Below, piece by piece: positions 41,902-49,421 of a DNA stretch of 54,313 nucleotides (position 1 is the first letter of the stretch; every line of letters begins with the position of its first letter). Source of the stretch: Streptomyces sp. TRM70350 (GTDB lineage: Bacteria > Actinomycetota > Actinomycetes > Streptomycetales > Streptomycetaceae); contig NZ_JAHUXH010000041.1 in the NCBI RefSeq assembly GCF_019219825.1, positions 1 through 54,313 of the forward strand. The letters run 5' to 3'. The translations under genes and the position numbers were made by a program. The notes beneath the pieces are model-generated. The model did not search any database, had not been told where the DNA came from, and saw only the letters and a program-made list of their open reading frames with translations.

Positions 41902-41952
41902 GGGGTCCTTGCACTATGCCCGCGCGACCCGGGCGGGCATAGTGCAGACCCC
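41902..41952 (+). terminator. large hairpin after dapE
   Basis: Inner perfect 13-base stem 41911-41923 with 41933-41945 and an outer GGGGTC/GACCCC pair (41902-41907 with 41947-41952), the two stems joined through a small asymmetric internal loop. It is likely the dapE terminator. The inner arm (gcactatgcccgc) is more A/T-rich than most Streptomyces terminator stems. Confidence 0.75.
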
Positions 41953-42068
41953 TTATGCGCGGGGCGCTACGCGCGGGCGCTGTGTCGCAGACACGCGCAT
42001 GTCCCCCCTCTGTAACCGGCGTGGATCTACGCTGAGGTGGAAACACCCCGCAAGCGGAGGGAGCGCAC

Positions 42069-42827
42069 ATGGCCACCGGCAACCCTGAGGGCAAGAAGCA
42101 GCCGCCGGAGGAGCAGCGCCTCGGCCCGGTCCTCCGTCGGCGGAGCCAGGTGACGGCGAGCACGACGGACCAGCGTCTGCTGGACGCGGGCGGCCCGTCG
42201 GACTGGGTCCACACCGACCCGTGGCGCGTCCTGCGTATCCAGTCGGAGTTCATCGAGGGCTTCGGCACGCTCGCCGAACTCCCGCCCGCCATCAGCGTGT
42301 TCGGCTCGGCCCGTACACCGGTGGAGTCCGCCGAGTACGACATCGGCGTCCGCCTCGGCCGGGGCCTGGTGGAGGCGGGCTTCGCGGTCATCACCGGCGG
42401 CGGCCCCGGGGCGATGGAGGCGGCCAACAAGGGCGCGTGCGAGGCGGGCGGCATCTCGGTCGGCCTGGGTATCGAACTGCCCTTCGAGCAGGGGCTCAAC
42501 CCCTATGTCGACATCGGCCTGAACTTCCGCTACTTCTTCGTCCGCAAGATGATGTTCGTCAAGTACGCGCAGGGCTTCGTAGTCCTGCCCGGCGGTCTCG
42601 GCACGCTGGACGAATTCTTCGAGGCCCTGACCCTGGTCCAGACCCAGAAGGTCACCCGCTTCCCCATCGTCCTCTTCGGCACCGACTACTGGGGCGGCCT
42701 GATCGACTGGCTCCGCGGCACCCTGGTCGCGCAGGGCAAGGCGGCGGAGAAGGACCTTCACCTGTTCCACCTGACGGACGACGTGGACGAGGCGGTGGCG
42801 TTGGTGTCGAAGGAGGCGGGACGCTAG
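42069..42827 (+). CDS. LOG-family nucleotide 5'-monophosphate nucleosidase-like protein
   Basis: A 252-residue protein of the TIGR00730 / lysine decarboxylase-like family. The Rossmann-fold motifs are ISVFGSARTP, ITGGGPGAMEAANKGA and PGGLGTLDEFFE, the last with the catalytic Glu. Such enzymes release free bases (cytokinin-type riboside monophosphates or related nucleotides); lysine decarboxylase activity is not expected. The first 50 residues are charged and likely flexible. It lies between dapE and folP2, as in mycobacteria. The ATG at 42069 follows GGAGGGAG. Confidence 0.92.
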   Translation: MATGNPEGKKQPPEEQRLGPVLRRRSQVTASTTDQRLLDAGGPSDWVHTDPWRVLRIQSEFIEGFGTLAELPPAISVFGSARTPVESAEYDIGVRLGRGLVEAGFAVITGGGPGAMEAANKGACEAGGISVGLGIELPFEQGLNPYVDIGLNFRYFFVRKMMFVKYAQGFVVLPGGLGTLDEFFEALTLVQTQKVTRFPIVLFGTDYWGGLIDWLRGTLVAQGKAAEKDLHLFHLTDDVDEAVALVSKEAGR

Positions 42828-42948
42828 CGCTGTGCTCGAGCCGAGGCGTTGAGCAACCCGACGCCTCCTCCACACCCGACGCCGGACCGCCCCTGGGGGC
42901 TACCGCCCCCGGCCCCGCCGCTTGGGCCTGAACGCCGTCGCCCTCAAA

Positions 42949-42983
42949 CGCCGGTTCCGGACGGAGCTCGTCCGGAACCGGCG
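42949..42983. repeat. perfect inverted repeat (intergenic hairpin, bidirectional terminator)
   Basis: 15-base perfect stem (42949-42963 with 42969-42983) around gagct, inside the 254-base gap between LOG and folP2 genes. Preceded by ccctcaaacgccgg, the start of a hairpin type seen often between Streptomyces genes. It probably ends both convergent transcripts. Confidence 0.7.
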
Positions 42984-43081
42984 GGCGGGGCGGAGCCCGC
43001 CGGGGTGCAGGGGCGGAGCCCCAGGGCGTTCACTTCTTGCCCAACCGAGTCGGGCGGGCCGGTGGGCAAAGGCAGAGGCCC

Positions 43082-43942
43082 TCAGGCCAGCCCCCGCCGA
43101 GCCACCGTCGGCTCACGCCACCCCCCGATCGCCGACACCATCTCCAGCACCTGCCGAGTCTCCGCCACCTCATGCACCCGATACACCTGCGCCCCGAGCC
43201 ACGCGGACACCGCCGTCGTGGCCAACGTACCGATCACCCGCTCCTTCACCGGCTTGTCCAAGCTCTCCCCGACAAAGTCCTTGTTCGACAGCGACACCAG
43301 CACCGGCCACCCCGTCTCCACCATCTCCCCCAGCCGCCGCGTCGCCTCCAGACTGTGCCGCGTGTTCTTCCCGAAGTCGTGCCCGGGATCGATCAGCACC
43401 GACTCCCGAGGCACCCCCAACGACACCGCCCGCTCAGCCAGCCCCAACGTCACCCGCAGAATGTCCGCCATGACATCGTCGTACGTCACCCGGTGCGGCC
43501 GCGTACGCGGCTCCGCACCCCCCGCGTGCGTACACACCAGCCCCACCCCGTACCGCGCGGCGACCTCCGCCAGCCGCGGATCCACCCCACCCCACGCGTC
43601 GTTCAGCAGATCCGCCCCCGCCTCGCACACGGCCTCCCCGACCTCGTGCCGCCAGGTGTCCACACTGATGATCACGTCCGGGAACCGCCGCCGCACCTCC
43701 GCCACGAACCCGACCGTCCGCCGCGCCTCCTCCTCCGCGGTCACCTCCTCACCGGGCCCCGCCTTGACCCCACCGATGTCGATGATCGCGGCCCCCTCGG
43801 TCACCGCCTGCTCCACCCGATCAAGGGCGGGCTCGTCGCGAAACGTGGCCCCTTGGTCGTAGAAGGAGTCCGGGGTCCGGTTCACGATCGCCATGATCAC
43901 CGGCTCGCGCGGGTCGAACTCCCGCCTGCCCAGCCTGAGCAT
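43082..43942 (-). CDS. folP2: dihydropteroate synthase homologue, FolP2 type
   Basis: A 286-residue TIM-barrel protein. Instead of the usual NVTPDSFSDGG it has AIVNRTPDSFYDQGATF; other landmarks are DIGGVKAGPG, ISVDTWR, NDAWGG, CTHAGG and IDPGHDFGKNT. These match the mycobacterial FolP2 (Rv1207) form, which has been reported to lack dihydropteroate synthase activity, so a folate role is doubtful. ATG 43942 (MLRLGRREFDPREPV) was chosen since longer starts add a non-conserved tail that runs into the divergent promoter. It lies next to the LOG gene and a DivIVA-like gene, as in mycobacteria, where gpgS follows; no gpgS is seen here. Confidence 0.88.
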   Translation of the reverse strand: MLRLGRREFDPREPVIMAIVNRTPDSFYDQGATFRDEPALDRVEQAVTEGAAIIDIGGVKAGPGEEVTAEEEARRTVGFVAEVRRRFPDVIISVDTWRHEVGEAVCEAGADLLNDAWGGVDPRLAEVAARYGVGLVCTHAGGAEPRTRPHRVTYDDVMADILRVTLGLAERAVSLGVPRESVLIDPGHDFGKNTRHSLEATRRLGEMVETGWPVLVSLSNKDFVGESLDKPVKERVIGTLATTAVSAWLGAQVYRVHEVAETRQVLEMVSAIGGWREPTVARRGLA

Positions 43943-44100
43943 CCCCTGTGACCTCTCCTCGTTCGTCCTGGTGGTAGGCCCTTTGTGACCGCCTGAGACC
44001 CTAACTGTCAGACTCGCATGGCACGATCGGACCCTGACACATCCGACGTCGGCCTGCGCCACACGTATGCCGGCACACTCCGCGTGGGGGCCCTGAAGCG

Positions 44101-44454
44101 ATGGTTATGTTCTTTTTCCTGGTCGTCGCCCTCGCAGTCGTGGTCGCCGCGGTGACCCTCGCCGTGGTCGGCGGCGGCGAGCACGGCCCGCTGCCCGAGG
44201 CCGCGCCCGAGCGGCTGCAGGACCCGCTGCCCCCCGACCGCCCGCTCAGCCGCACGGACATCGACGCCCTGCGCTTCCCCCTCGCCGCCCGCGGCTACCG
44301 CATGGCCGACGTCGACGACGCCCTGAACCGCCTCGCCGCCGAGCTCGCCGAGCGGGACGCCCGGATCGCCGACCTGGAGTCCGCCCTGGCCGGCGCGCAG
44401 GCCGCCGCCCGCGTCTCCATGGACAAGCCCGGCCGGGAAGAGGACCGGCGATGA
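44101..44454 (+). CDS. small membrane protein with DivIVA-like segment
   Basis: A 117-residue protein: one hydrophobic helix at residues 2-24 (MFFFLVVALAVVVAAVTLAVVGG), a Pro-rich linker, then FPLAARGYRMADVDDALNRLAAEL at about 59-82, the DivIVA-domain membrane-binding and coiled-coil motif, and a short coiled coil. It matches in place and pattern the mycobacterial Rv1209-type protein beside folP2 and tag. A role at the growing wall is plausible but unproven. Its end overlaps tag by ATGA. Confidence 0.85.
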   Translation: MVMFFFLVVALAVVVAAVTLAVVGGGEHGPLPEAAPERLQDPLPPDRPLSRTDIDALRFPLAARGYRMADVDDALNRLAAELAERDARIADLESALAGAQAAARVSMDKPGREEDRR

Positions 44455-45041
44455 GCGACGGCACCGCCCTGGCCGGCCCGGACGGCGCGCTGCGCTGCCC
44501 CTGGGCCCTGTCGACGGCGGACTACGTGACGTACCACGACGAGGAGTGGGGCCGCCCGGTCCACGGCGACGACGCGCTGTTCGAACGGCTGGCCCTGGAG
44601 GCCTTCCAGTCCGGCCTGTCCTGGATCACCATCCTGCGCCGCCGCCCCGGCTTCCGCGCAGCCTTCGCCGACTTCAAGATCGCCACGGTCGCCACCTTCA
44701 CGGACGACGACCGCGACCGCCTCCTCACCGACACCCGCATCATCCGCAACCGCGCCAAGATCGACGCCACCCTCGCCAACGCCCGCGCGCTGGCCGACTG
44801 GGCGCCGGGCGAGCTGGACACCCTGATCTGGTCGCACGCCCCCGACCCCCCGGCCACCCGCCCGGTCCCGAAGACCATCGCCGACGTCCCCGCGGTCACC
44901 CCGGAGTCGACGGCCCTGTCCAAGGCCCTGAAGAAACGGGGCCTGCGCTTCGTGGGACCGACCACGGCGTACGCCCTGATGCAGGCCTGCGGCCTGGTCA
45001 ACGACCACCTGGCGAACTGCGTCGCACGCCGCGTCGGCTAG
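44451..45041 (+). CDS. tag: 3-methyladenine DNA glycosylase I
   Basis: A 196-residue base-excision repair enzyme that removes 3-methyladenine from alkylated DNA. The zinc site of Tag is shown by RCPWA near the N-terminus and by TYHDEEWGRP, with the C-terminal HLANC completing the His/Cys ligands. The helix-hairpin-helix core includes FQSGLSWITILRRRPGFRAAF. ATG 44451 overlaps the DivIVA-like gene (ATGA), so they are translated together, as in mycobacteria. Confidence 0.94.
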   Translation: MSDGTALAGPDGALRCPWALSTADYVTYHDEEWGRPVHGDDALFERLALEAFQSGLSWITILRRRPGFRAAFADFKIATVATFTDDDRDRLLTDTRIIRNRAKIDATLANARALADWAPGELDTLIWSHAPDPPATRPVPKTIADVPAVTPESTALSKALKKRGLRFVGPTTAYALMQACGLVNDHLANCVARRVG

Positions 45042-45232
45042 GGCCCTGTCGGCGCATTCCCGCCTGCCGCGCGGCGCCCTGCCCGTATGCGCGCCGCACC
45101 GGGCACAGGCCGACGTACAACCAGTACGAGCGCCTGCACCCGGCACGCCCGGAACGCGCACCTGACGCCGCGCGGCCCGCCCTGCGGGCGGACGACGGGA
45201 AGGGCCGACAGGAACCAGCGGACGGACCCGGC
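45042..45232. repeat. possible dispersed intergenic repeat between tag and the enoyl-CoA hydratase gene
   Basis: The sequence ggccctgtcggcgcattccc...ctgcccgtatgcgcgccgc...cgacgtacaaccagtacgagc looks like a Streptomyces family of dispersed sequences. Read on the minus strand it encodes a peptide beginning YVGLCPVRRAYGQGAARQAG. It is not a recognised gene. Identity as a repeat is from memory and needs a search. Confidence 0.35.
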
Positions 45233-46036
45233 TCAGCGCCCCAGGTACTTCGGCTTCTCCTTGTTCACGAACGCCTGCACCGCGATCCCGTGGTCCTCCG
45301 ACGCCCCCGCCCGCGACTGCAGCTCGTCCTCCTTCTCCAGCGTCTCGGCCAGGGAGTGGCTGAGGCCGTACGCCACGGCCTCCTTGATCGCCGCGTACGC
45401 CACCGTCGGCCCCTCGGCCAGCGCGCGGGCCACCTGCTCGGCCTCCGCCCGCAGCTGAGCCGCCGGCACGACCCGGTTCGCGATGCCCAGCTCGTACGCC
45501 TCCTGCGCCTTGACGCTGCGCGGGAAGAGCAGCAGGTCGGTGGCGCGGCCGGGCCCGATCACGCGCGGCAGGGTCCAGGACACACCGGAGTCGGTGGTCA
45601 GCGCCACGCCCGCGAACGACGTGTTGAAGGCCGCCGTGTCCGCCACGACCCGGTAGTCCGCGGCGAGCGCGAAGCCGAAGCCGGCCCCGGCGGCGACCCC
45701 GTTCACGCCCGCGACCACGGGCTTCGCCATGTCGGTCAGCGCCCGCACGATCGGGTTGTAGTGCTCGCGCACGGTGCTCATCGTCTGCCCCTCGCCCGAC
45801 TCCCGGTCGGCGGCCAGCAGCCCGATGTGCTCCTTGAGGTCCTGGCCCACGCAGAACGCCCGGTCACCGGCCGCGGTGAGCAGCACCGCCCGCACGGCGT
45901 CGTCGGCCGCCGCGGACTGAACCGCGTCGCGGAGGGCGACCTTGGCCTCGATGTTCAGCGCGTTCATCGCCTCGGGGCGGTTCAGCGTGATCGTCGCGAG
46001 CCCGTCGTTCACCTCGTAGAGCACGGTGTCGGCCAT
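45233..46036 (-). CDS. enoyl-CoA hydratase/isomerase family protein
   Basis: A 267-residue crotonase-fold enzyme. Oxyanion-hole motifs: CVGQDLKEH (residues about 65-73) and VNGVAAGAGFGFALAADYRV. One of the two typical catalytic Glu positions is Asp/Ser here (ALTTDSGVSWTLPR, where crotonases have Glu...Glu), so it may be an isomerase-like or paaG-type member rather than a true hydratase. The chosen ATG 46036 gives MADTVLYEVNDGLATITLNRPE, the normal family start; the open frame upstream is non-coding. A 16-base palindrome lies just upstream. Confidence 0.88.
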   Translation of the reverse strand: MADTVLYEVNDGLATITLNRPEAMNALNIEAKVALRDAVQSAAADDAVRAVLLTAAGDRAFCVGQDLKEHIGLLAADRESGEGQTMSTVREHYNPIVRALTDMAKPVVAGVNGVAAGAGFGFALAADYRVVADTAAFNTSFAGVALTTDSGVSWTLPRVIGPGRATDLLLFPRSVKAQEAYELGIANRVVPAAQLRAEAEQVARALAEGPTVAYAAIKEAVAYGLSHSLAETLEKEDELQSRAGASEDHGIAVQAFVNKEKPKYLGR

Positions 46037-46066
46037 GGCGTATCCCCTCGGGTCGGCGGCTTGGGG

Positions 46067-46082
46067 CGTACCGGTCGGTACG
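46067..46082. promoter_or_regulatory. 16-base palindrome, TetR-type operator candidate
   Basis: CGTACCG-GT-CGGTACG, a perfect 7-2-7 inverted repeat, 31-46 bases upstream of the enoyl-CoA hydratase start. Palindromes of this kind (TetR-type GTACCGGTCGGTAC cores) commonly repress fatty-acid-type genes. No TetR gene lies in the window. Confidence 0.5.
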
Positions 46083-46414
46083 TCCTGTCTGAGGACAGCA
46101 TGGCGGAGATCACCGACAACGGCCCCGAGCGTCCGTGTGAGCTGCGTCAAAGAATTCGAGCCGCTTTCCGGTGGGCGGAAGTCCGTGCGGCTGCGCAGTA
46201 TCGCAGTCACATCGCCGAATTGAGTGGTTTTGCTCGCGCGCGTTGCCCAAGCGATGCCGACTGATGTTGGTCATCGGGTCGTGAGATGCGGGATAATGGC
46301 TGGGAAGCAATGTGTTCGATGCCGGTGTCGCGTGTCTGGCTTCACGGACCGCGCGTGCCCTTCAGCGGGCCGTCGGCCTTGACGATGAGCTGGTTTTCAG
46401 GAAGGGGAACGAGC
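46083..46414. promoter_or_regulatory. gap with DUF3117 promoter candidate
   Basis: No gene is visible. A possible promoter for the DUF3117 gene has GATAAT at 46292-46297 and TTGGTC at 46267-46272 (19 bases apart). The start of the gene would lie about 110 bases downstream. Confidence 0.4.
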
Positions 46415-46582
46415 ATGGCGGCCATGAAGCCGCGGACGGGTGACGGCCCGCTCGAGGTGACCAAGGAGGGGCGGGGCATCGTCATGCGCGTTCCGCTCGA
46501 AGGCGGCGGTCGGCTCGTCGTCGAGCTGACCCCGGACGAGGCCGACGCGCTCGGCGACGCCCTCAAGAAGGTCGTGGGCTGA
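46415..46582 (+). CDS. DUF3117 small conserved protein
   Basis: A 55-residue protein (MAAMKPRTGDGPLEVTKEG...ELTPDEADALGDALKKVVG), the whole-length form of DUF3117, also found beside tag and sigE in mycobacteria (Rv1211). It is soluble, with a beta strand and a C-terminal helix. ATG 46415 lies behind GGAAGGGG. The function is not known. Confidence 0.93.
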   Translation: MAAMKPRTGDGPLEVTKEGRGIVMRVPLEGGGRLVVELTPDEADALGDALKKVVG

Positions 46583-46693
46583 CCCGCAGGCGACCATACC
46601 CTTTCAGCCGCCCCGGCACCGCATCCGGCGCCGGGGCGGCTGCATGTCCGGCGATGTCCGGTACGAAGGTGCAGGCCACCGGCGTCACCGGCG

Positions 46694-47326
46694 TCACCGC
46701 TTGACCGCGCACAGCAGCCCGTCGCCCACCGGCAGCAGCGACGGCACCAGCTCCTGGCTCTCGCGCACCGCACGCAGCAGCTCCCGCAGCCGCAGCACCT
46801 CCGTCGGCTGCGGCCCCGAGTCCACCGTGCGCCCGTTGGCGAACACGCCCTCGAACGCCACGAGCCCGCCCGGACGCAGCAGGCGCAACGATTCAGCGAG
46901 GTAGTCCAGCACCTCCAGCCGGTCACCGTCGCAGAAGACGAGGTCGTAGCCGGCGTCCGCGAGCCGGGGCAGCACGTCCAGAGCCCGCCCGGGGATGAAC
47001 CGGGCCCGATTGCTGGCGAACCCGGAGGCACGGAAGGCCTGCCGCGCGAACTGCTGGTGCTCCGGCTCGGGGTCGACGGTGGTCAGCACGCCGTCCGGGC
47101 GCATCCCGTGCAGCAGATGGATCCCGGAGACACCGGTGCCGGTGCCGATCTCGGCCACGGCTTTGGCGTCCACGGAGGCGGCCAGCAACCGCAGCGCCGC
47201 GCCCGTGCCGGGCGACACCGAGCGCAGCCCTGCCTCCCGGGCCCGGTCGCGGGCCCAGTGCAGCGCGTCGTCCTCGGCGACAAAGGCGTCGGCGAACGCC
47301 CAGCTCGTCAGCCGGTTGCCGGTAAT
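46694..47326 (-). CDS. SAM-dependent O-methyltransferase with probable ATT start
   Basis: The 210-residue protein (if ATT 47326 is the start) has the COMT-type core: VAEIGTGTGVSGIHLLHGM (motif I), TVDPEPEHQ, and YDLVFCDGDRLEVLDYLAE. It is the homologue of mycobacterial Rv1220c, next to sigE there too. Standard calling gives only GTG 47218 (MSPGTGAAL...), cutting 36 conserved residues (ITGNRLTSWAFADAFVAEDD...). The frame stays open upstream to a TAA at 47406-47408, but no ATG, GTG or TTG occurs in frame. An ATT at 47326 has GGAGAGG about six bases before it; an ATC at 47392 is the other choice. Substrate unknown. Confidence 0.85.
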   Translation of the reverse strand: MTGNRLTSWAFADAFVAEDDALHWARDRAREAGLRSVSPGTGAALRLLAASVDAKAVAEIGTGTGVSGIHLLHGMRPDGVLTTVDPEPEHQQFARQAFRASGFASNRARFIPGRALDVLPRLADAGYDLVFCDGDRLEVLDYLAESLRLLRPGGLVAFEGVFANGRTVDSGPQPTEVLRLRELLRAVRESQELVPSLLPVGDGLLCAVKR

Positions 47327-47378
47327 GACCCTCTCCTGTCCCCGTGGTTGCCTGGGCGTGACTGTATCCGTTGGCGCC

Positions 47379-47405
47379 GGGAACCCGCAGATGGGACCGC
47401 GCGTT
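47379..47405 (+). promoter_or_regulatory. ECF-type promoter for sigE (GGGAAC-N18-GTT)
   Basis: GGGAAC at 47379-47384, an 18-base spacer, then GTT at 47403-47405. The form GGAA(T/C)-N18-GTT is that of SigR/SigH promoters, and mycobacterial sigE is known to be driven by SigH. The predicted transcript would start near 47411, about 145 bases before ATG 47556. Confidence 0.7.
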
Positions 47406-47555
47406 TAGAGGGGTGGGAGACGACGGCGGGGGACACAGTTGGATCACGACGACGAGCGGGACCGCGAGCAAGTGCTGACGCAGCCGTATGAGCCGTATCA
47501 GCACAGATCAAATTCTCGTAAAACCGCTTATGGGGAGCTAACGGGCGAGGTGGCT

Positions 47556-48323
47556 ATGGTAGGGGCTCCACTGGACACCACCAGAGCTGACAGGGGAGGT
47601 GCGGCTGCGCCTGTGGACCGCACAGGAGTGCTGCGGCGCTTCCTCGGGTCGGCGGGCAGGCCGAAATCCGTGAACGACACCGCTGCTGACCACAACCACA
47701 ACCACGACCGGACCGCGACCTTCTCCACCGACGCGGACGGGCAGGCGTGGACTCCGCCCACCTGGGAGGAGATCGTCAGCACCCACAGCGGTCGCGTGTA
47801 CCGGCTGGCCTACCGCCTCACGGGCAACCAGCACGACGCCGAGGACCTCACCCAGGAGGTCTTCGTCCGTGTCTTCCGCTCCCTGTCGACGTACTCGCCG
47901 GGCACGTTCGAGGGCTGGCTGCACCGCATCACCACGAACCTCTTCCTGGACATGGTCCGCCGCAAGCAGCGCATCCGCTTCGACGCCCTCGGCGAGGACG
48001 CGGCCGAGCGGCTGCCCAGCCGCGAGCCGTCCCCGCAGCAGGTCTTCAACGACGCGCACTTCGACGCGGACGTCCAGCAGGCCCTCGACACCCTCGCGCC
48101 CGAGTTCCGCGCCGCGGTCGTCCTGTGCGACATCGAAGGACTGTCGTACGAGGAGATCGCCGCGACCCTCGGCGTCAAGCTCGGCACGGTCCGCTCCCGG
48201 ATCCACCGCGGCCGCTCCCAGCTGCGCAAGGCCCTCGCGCACCGGTCCCCGGAGGCGCGCGCCGAGCGCCGCTCCTTCGTGCCCCGTGTCCCCGCTCTGG
48301 GGGGAGGGGGCGCGTCCGCGTGA
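47556..48323 (+). CDS. sigE: ECF RNA polymerase sigma factor SigE
   Basis: A 255-residue sigma-70 family factor of the ECF type. An about 75-residue flexible N-terminal tail precedes region 2 (RVYRLAYRLTGNQHDAEDLTQEVF...WLHRITTNLFLDMVRR) and region 4 (LDTLAPEFRAAVVLCDIEGLSYEEIAATLGVKLGTVRSRIHRGRSQL). It should direct envelope-stress genes and be held by the anti-sigma factor next door. Start: ATG 47556 has GAGG upstream. A TTG at 47439 would add 39 residues with poor codon bias and is less likely. Codon bias rises after the first about 25 codons. It overlaps the anti-sigma gene by GTGA. Confidence 0.92.
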   Translation: MVGAPLDTTRADRGGAAAPVDRTGVLRRFLGSAGRPKSVNDTAADHNHNHDRTATFSTDADGQAWTPPTWEEIVSTHSGRVYRLAYRLTGNQHDAEDLTQEVFVRVFRSLSTYSPGTFEGWLHRITTNLFLDMVRRKQRIRFDALGEDAAERLPSREPSPQQVFNDAHFDADVQQALDTLAPEFRAAVVLCDIEGLSYEEIAATLGVKLGTVRSRIHRGRSQLRKALAHRSPEARAERRSFVPRVPALGGGGASA

Positions 48324-49285
48324 GTGGCACACGGCCGACGGCTGCCGAGGAACGCCTCGCAGAGCAGCACCTGGGAGACCGACTCGCCGCCCTGGTGGAC
48401 GGCGAGCTCGGTCATGACACGCGTGAGCGCGTGCTGGCGCACGTGGCGACCTGCCCGAAGTGCAAGGCGGAGGTGGACGCCCAGCGCCGGCTGAAGAACG
48501 TCTTCGCGGAGGCCGCCCCGCCACCGCCCTCCGAGAGCTTCCTGGCCCGCCTTCAGGGGCTCCCCGGGGGAGGTGATCTCGACGGTGGTGTTCCACCGGT
48601 GGGGGGAGGCTTCGGGGGCGGGCTGCCCACGGGACGGCCCGGCGCCACCGGCGTCTTCGGCATGAGGCGCGGCGAGCGCTTCGACTTCGAATACGTTCCC
48701 ACCGCCGCGCACGCGTCCGTACTGCCCGCCTCCGCACAGCGCGGGTTCCGCATCCATGACGTGGGCCGCAGCGACGCCGAGCGGGCGGCGGCCTCGCGCG
48801 GGCGCCGGTTCGCGTTCGTGGCCGCCGGGGCGGTGTCCCTGGCGGCGATCGCCCTGGGCGGCGTCACCACGGGCACGCCGGGCGACACCGACACCCGGGG
48901 CGGCTCGGGAAGCAACGTGACCCCGGCGCGGGCGGGCTCGGGGACGGCGACGACGCCCGAGAACCAGCGGCGCCGTGGCGCCGGCCCGCTGCTCGCCCAG
49001 AGCCAGGGCGGCCGGACGCTCGGGGACACGCCGGTGGCCCCGACGGAGGTGTCCGCGCCGCTGCTGCCCGGGGTGGCCGCACAGCCGCTGCACGCACTCA
49101 CGGCTCCCGTGGTGGCAGGCGCGGCCGCGATGTCGCCGCTGATACGTCCGCTGGCGGCGGCCCCGCCGATCACGCTCACCAGCTGGTCGACGGCACCGGA
49201 GGTCATGGCTCCCGGCCTGCTCGCGGCACCCGTCACCGACGGGCCTTCCACTCCCTCCGCGTCCTCCTCCGGCACACCCCGCTGA
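48320..49285 (+). CDS. rseA: zinc-binding anti-sigma factor (RseA-like)
   Basis: A 321-residue protein from a GTG overlapping sigE. The N-terminal ZAS motif is His41-xxx-Cys45-xx-Cys48 (HVATCPKC). A disordered linker follows, with one membrane helix at about residues 163-183 (FVAAGAVSLAAIALGG) and an Ala/Pro/Thr-rich tail. It should bind and inactivate SigE, with the external tail sensing envelope state. Mycobacterial RseA is cytosolic and half this size, so this membrane-spanning form differs from it. Confidence 0.88.
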   Translation: MSGTRPTAAEERLAEQHLGDRLAALVDGELGHDTRERVLAHVATCPKCKAEVDAQRRLKNVFAEAAPPPPSESFLARLQGLPGGGDLDGGVPPVGGGFGGGLPTGRPGATGVFGMRRGERFDFEYVPTAAHASVLPASAQRGFRIHDVGRSDAERAAASRGRRFAFVAAGAVSLAAIALGGVTTGTPGDTDTRGGSGSNVTPARAGSGTATTPENQRRRGAGPLLAQSQGGRTLGDTPVAPTEVSAPLLPGVAAQPLHALTAPVVAGAAAMSPLIRPLAAAPPITLTSWSTAPEVMAPGLLAAPVTDGPSTPSASSSGTPR

Positions 49286-49421
49286 CCGGGCCCTGCGCCG
49301 CGGCGCGCGAACCTGGTTGAATCCAGGGTGAACCGCGCCCACGCCACCGAGTCCGGCGCGGAATCGACGAACTGCGGCCACACCAACGACGAGCCGGGCC
49401 GCGGCCAGCTGTGGGGAGAGC

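Noticed and set aside
45042..45232. A small gene between tag and the enoyl-CoA hydratase gene
   Set aside because: No good start with a ribosome site on either strand; the sequence looks like a dispersed repeat.
47439..47555. Longer SigE starting at TTG 47439
   Set aside because: Poor third-position G+C and no clear ribosome site for that TTG; ATG 47556 has GAGG upstream. It cannot be fully excluded.
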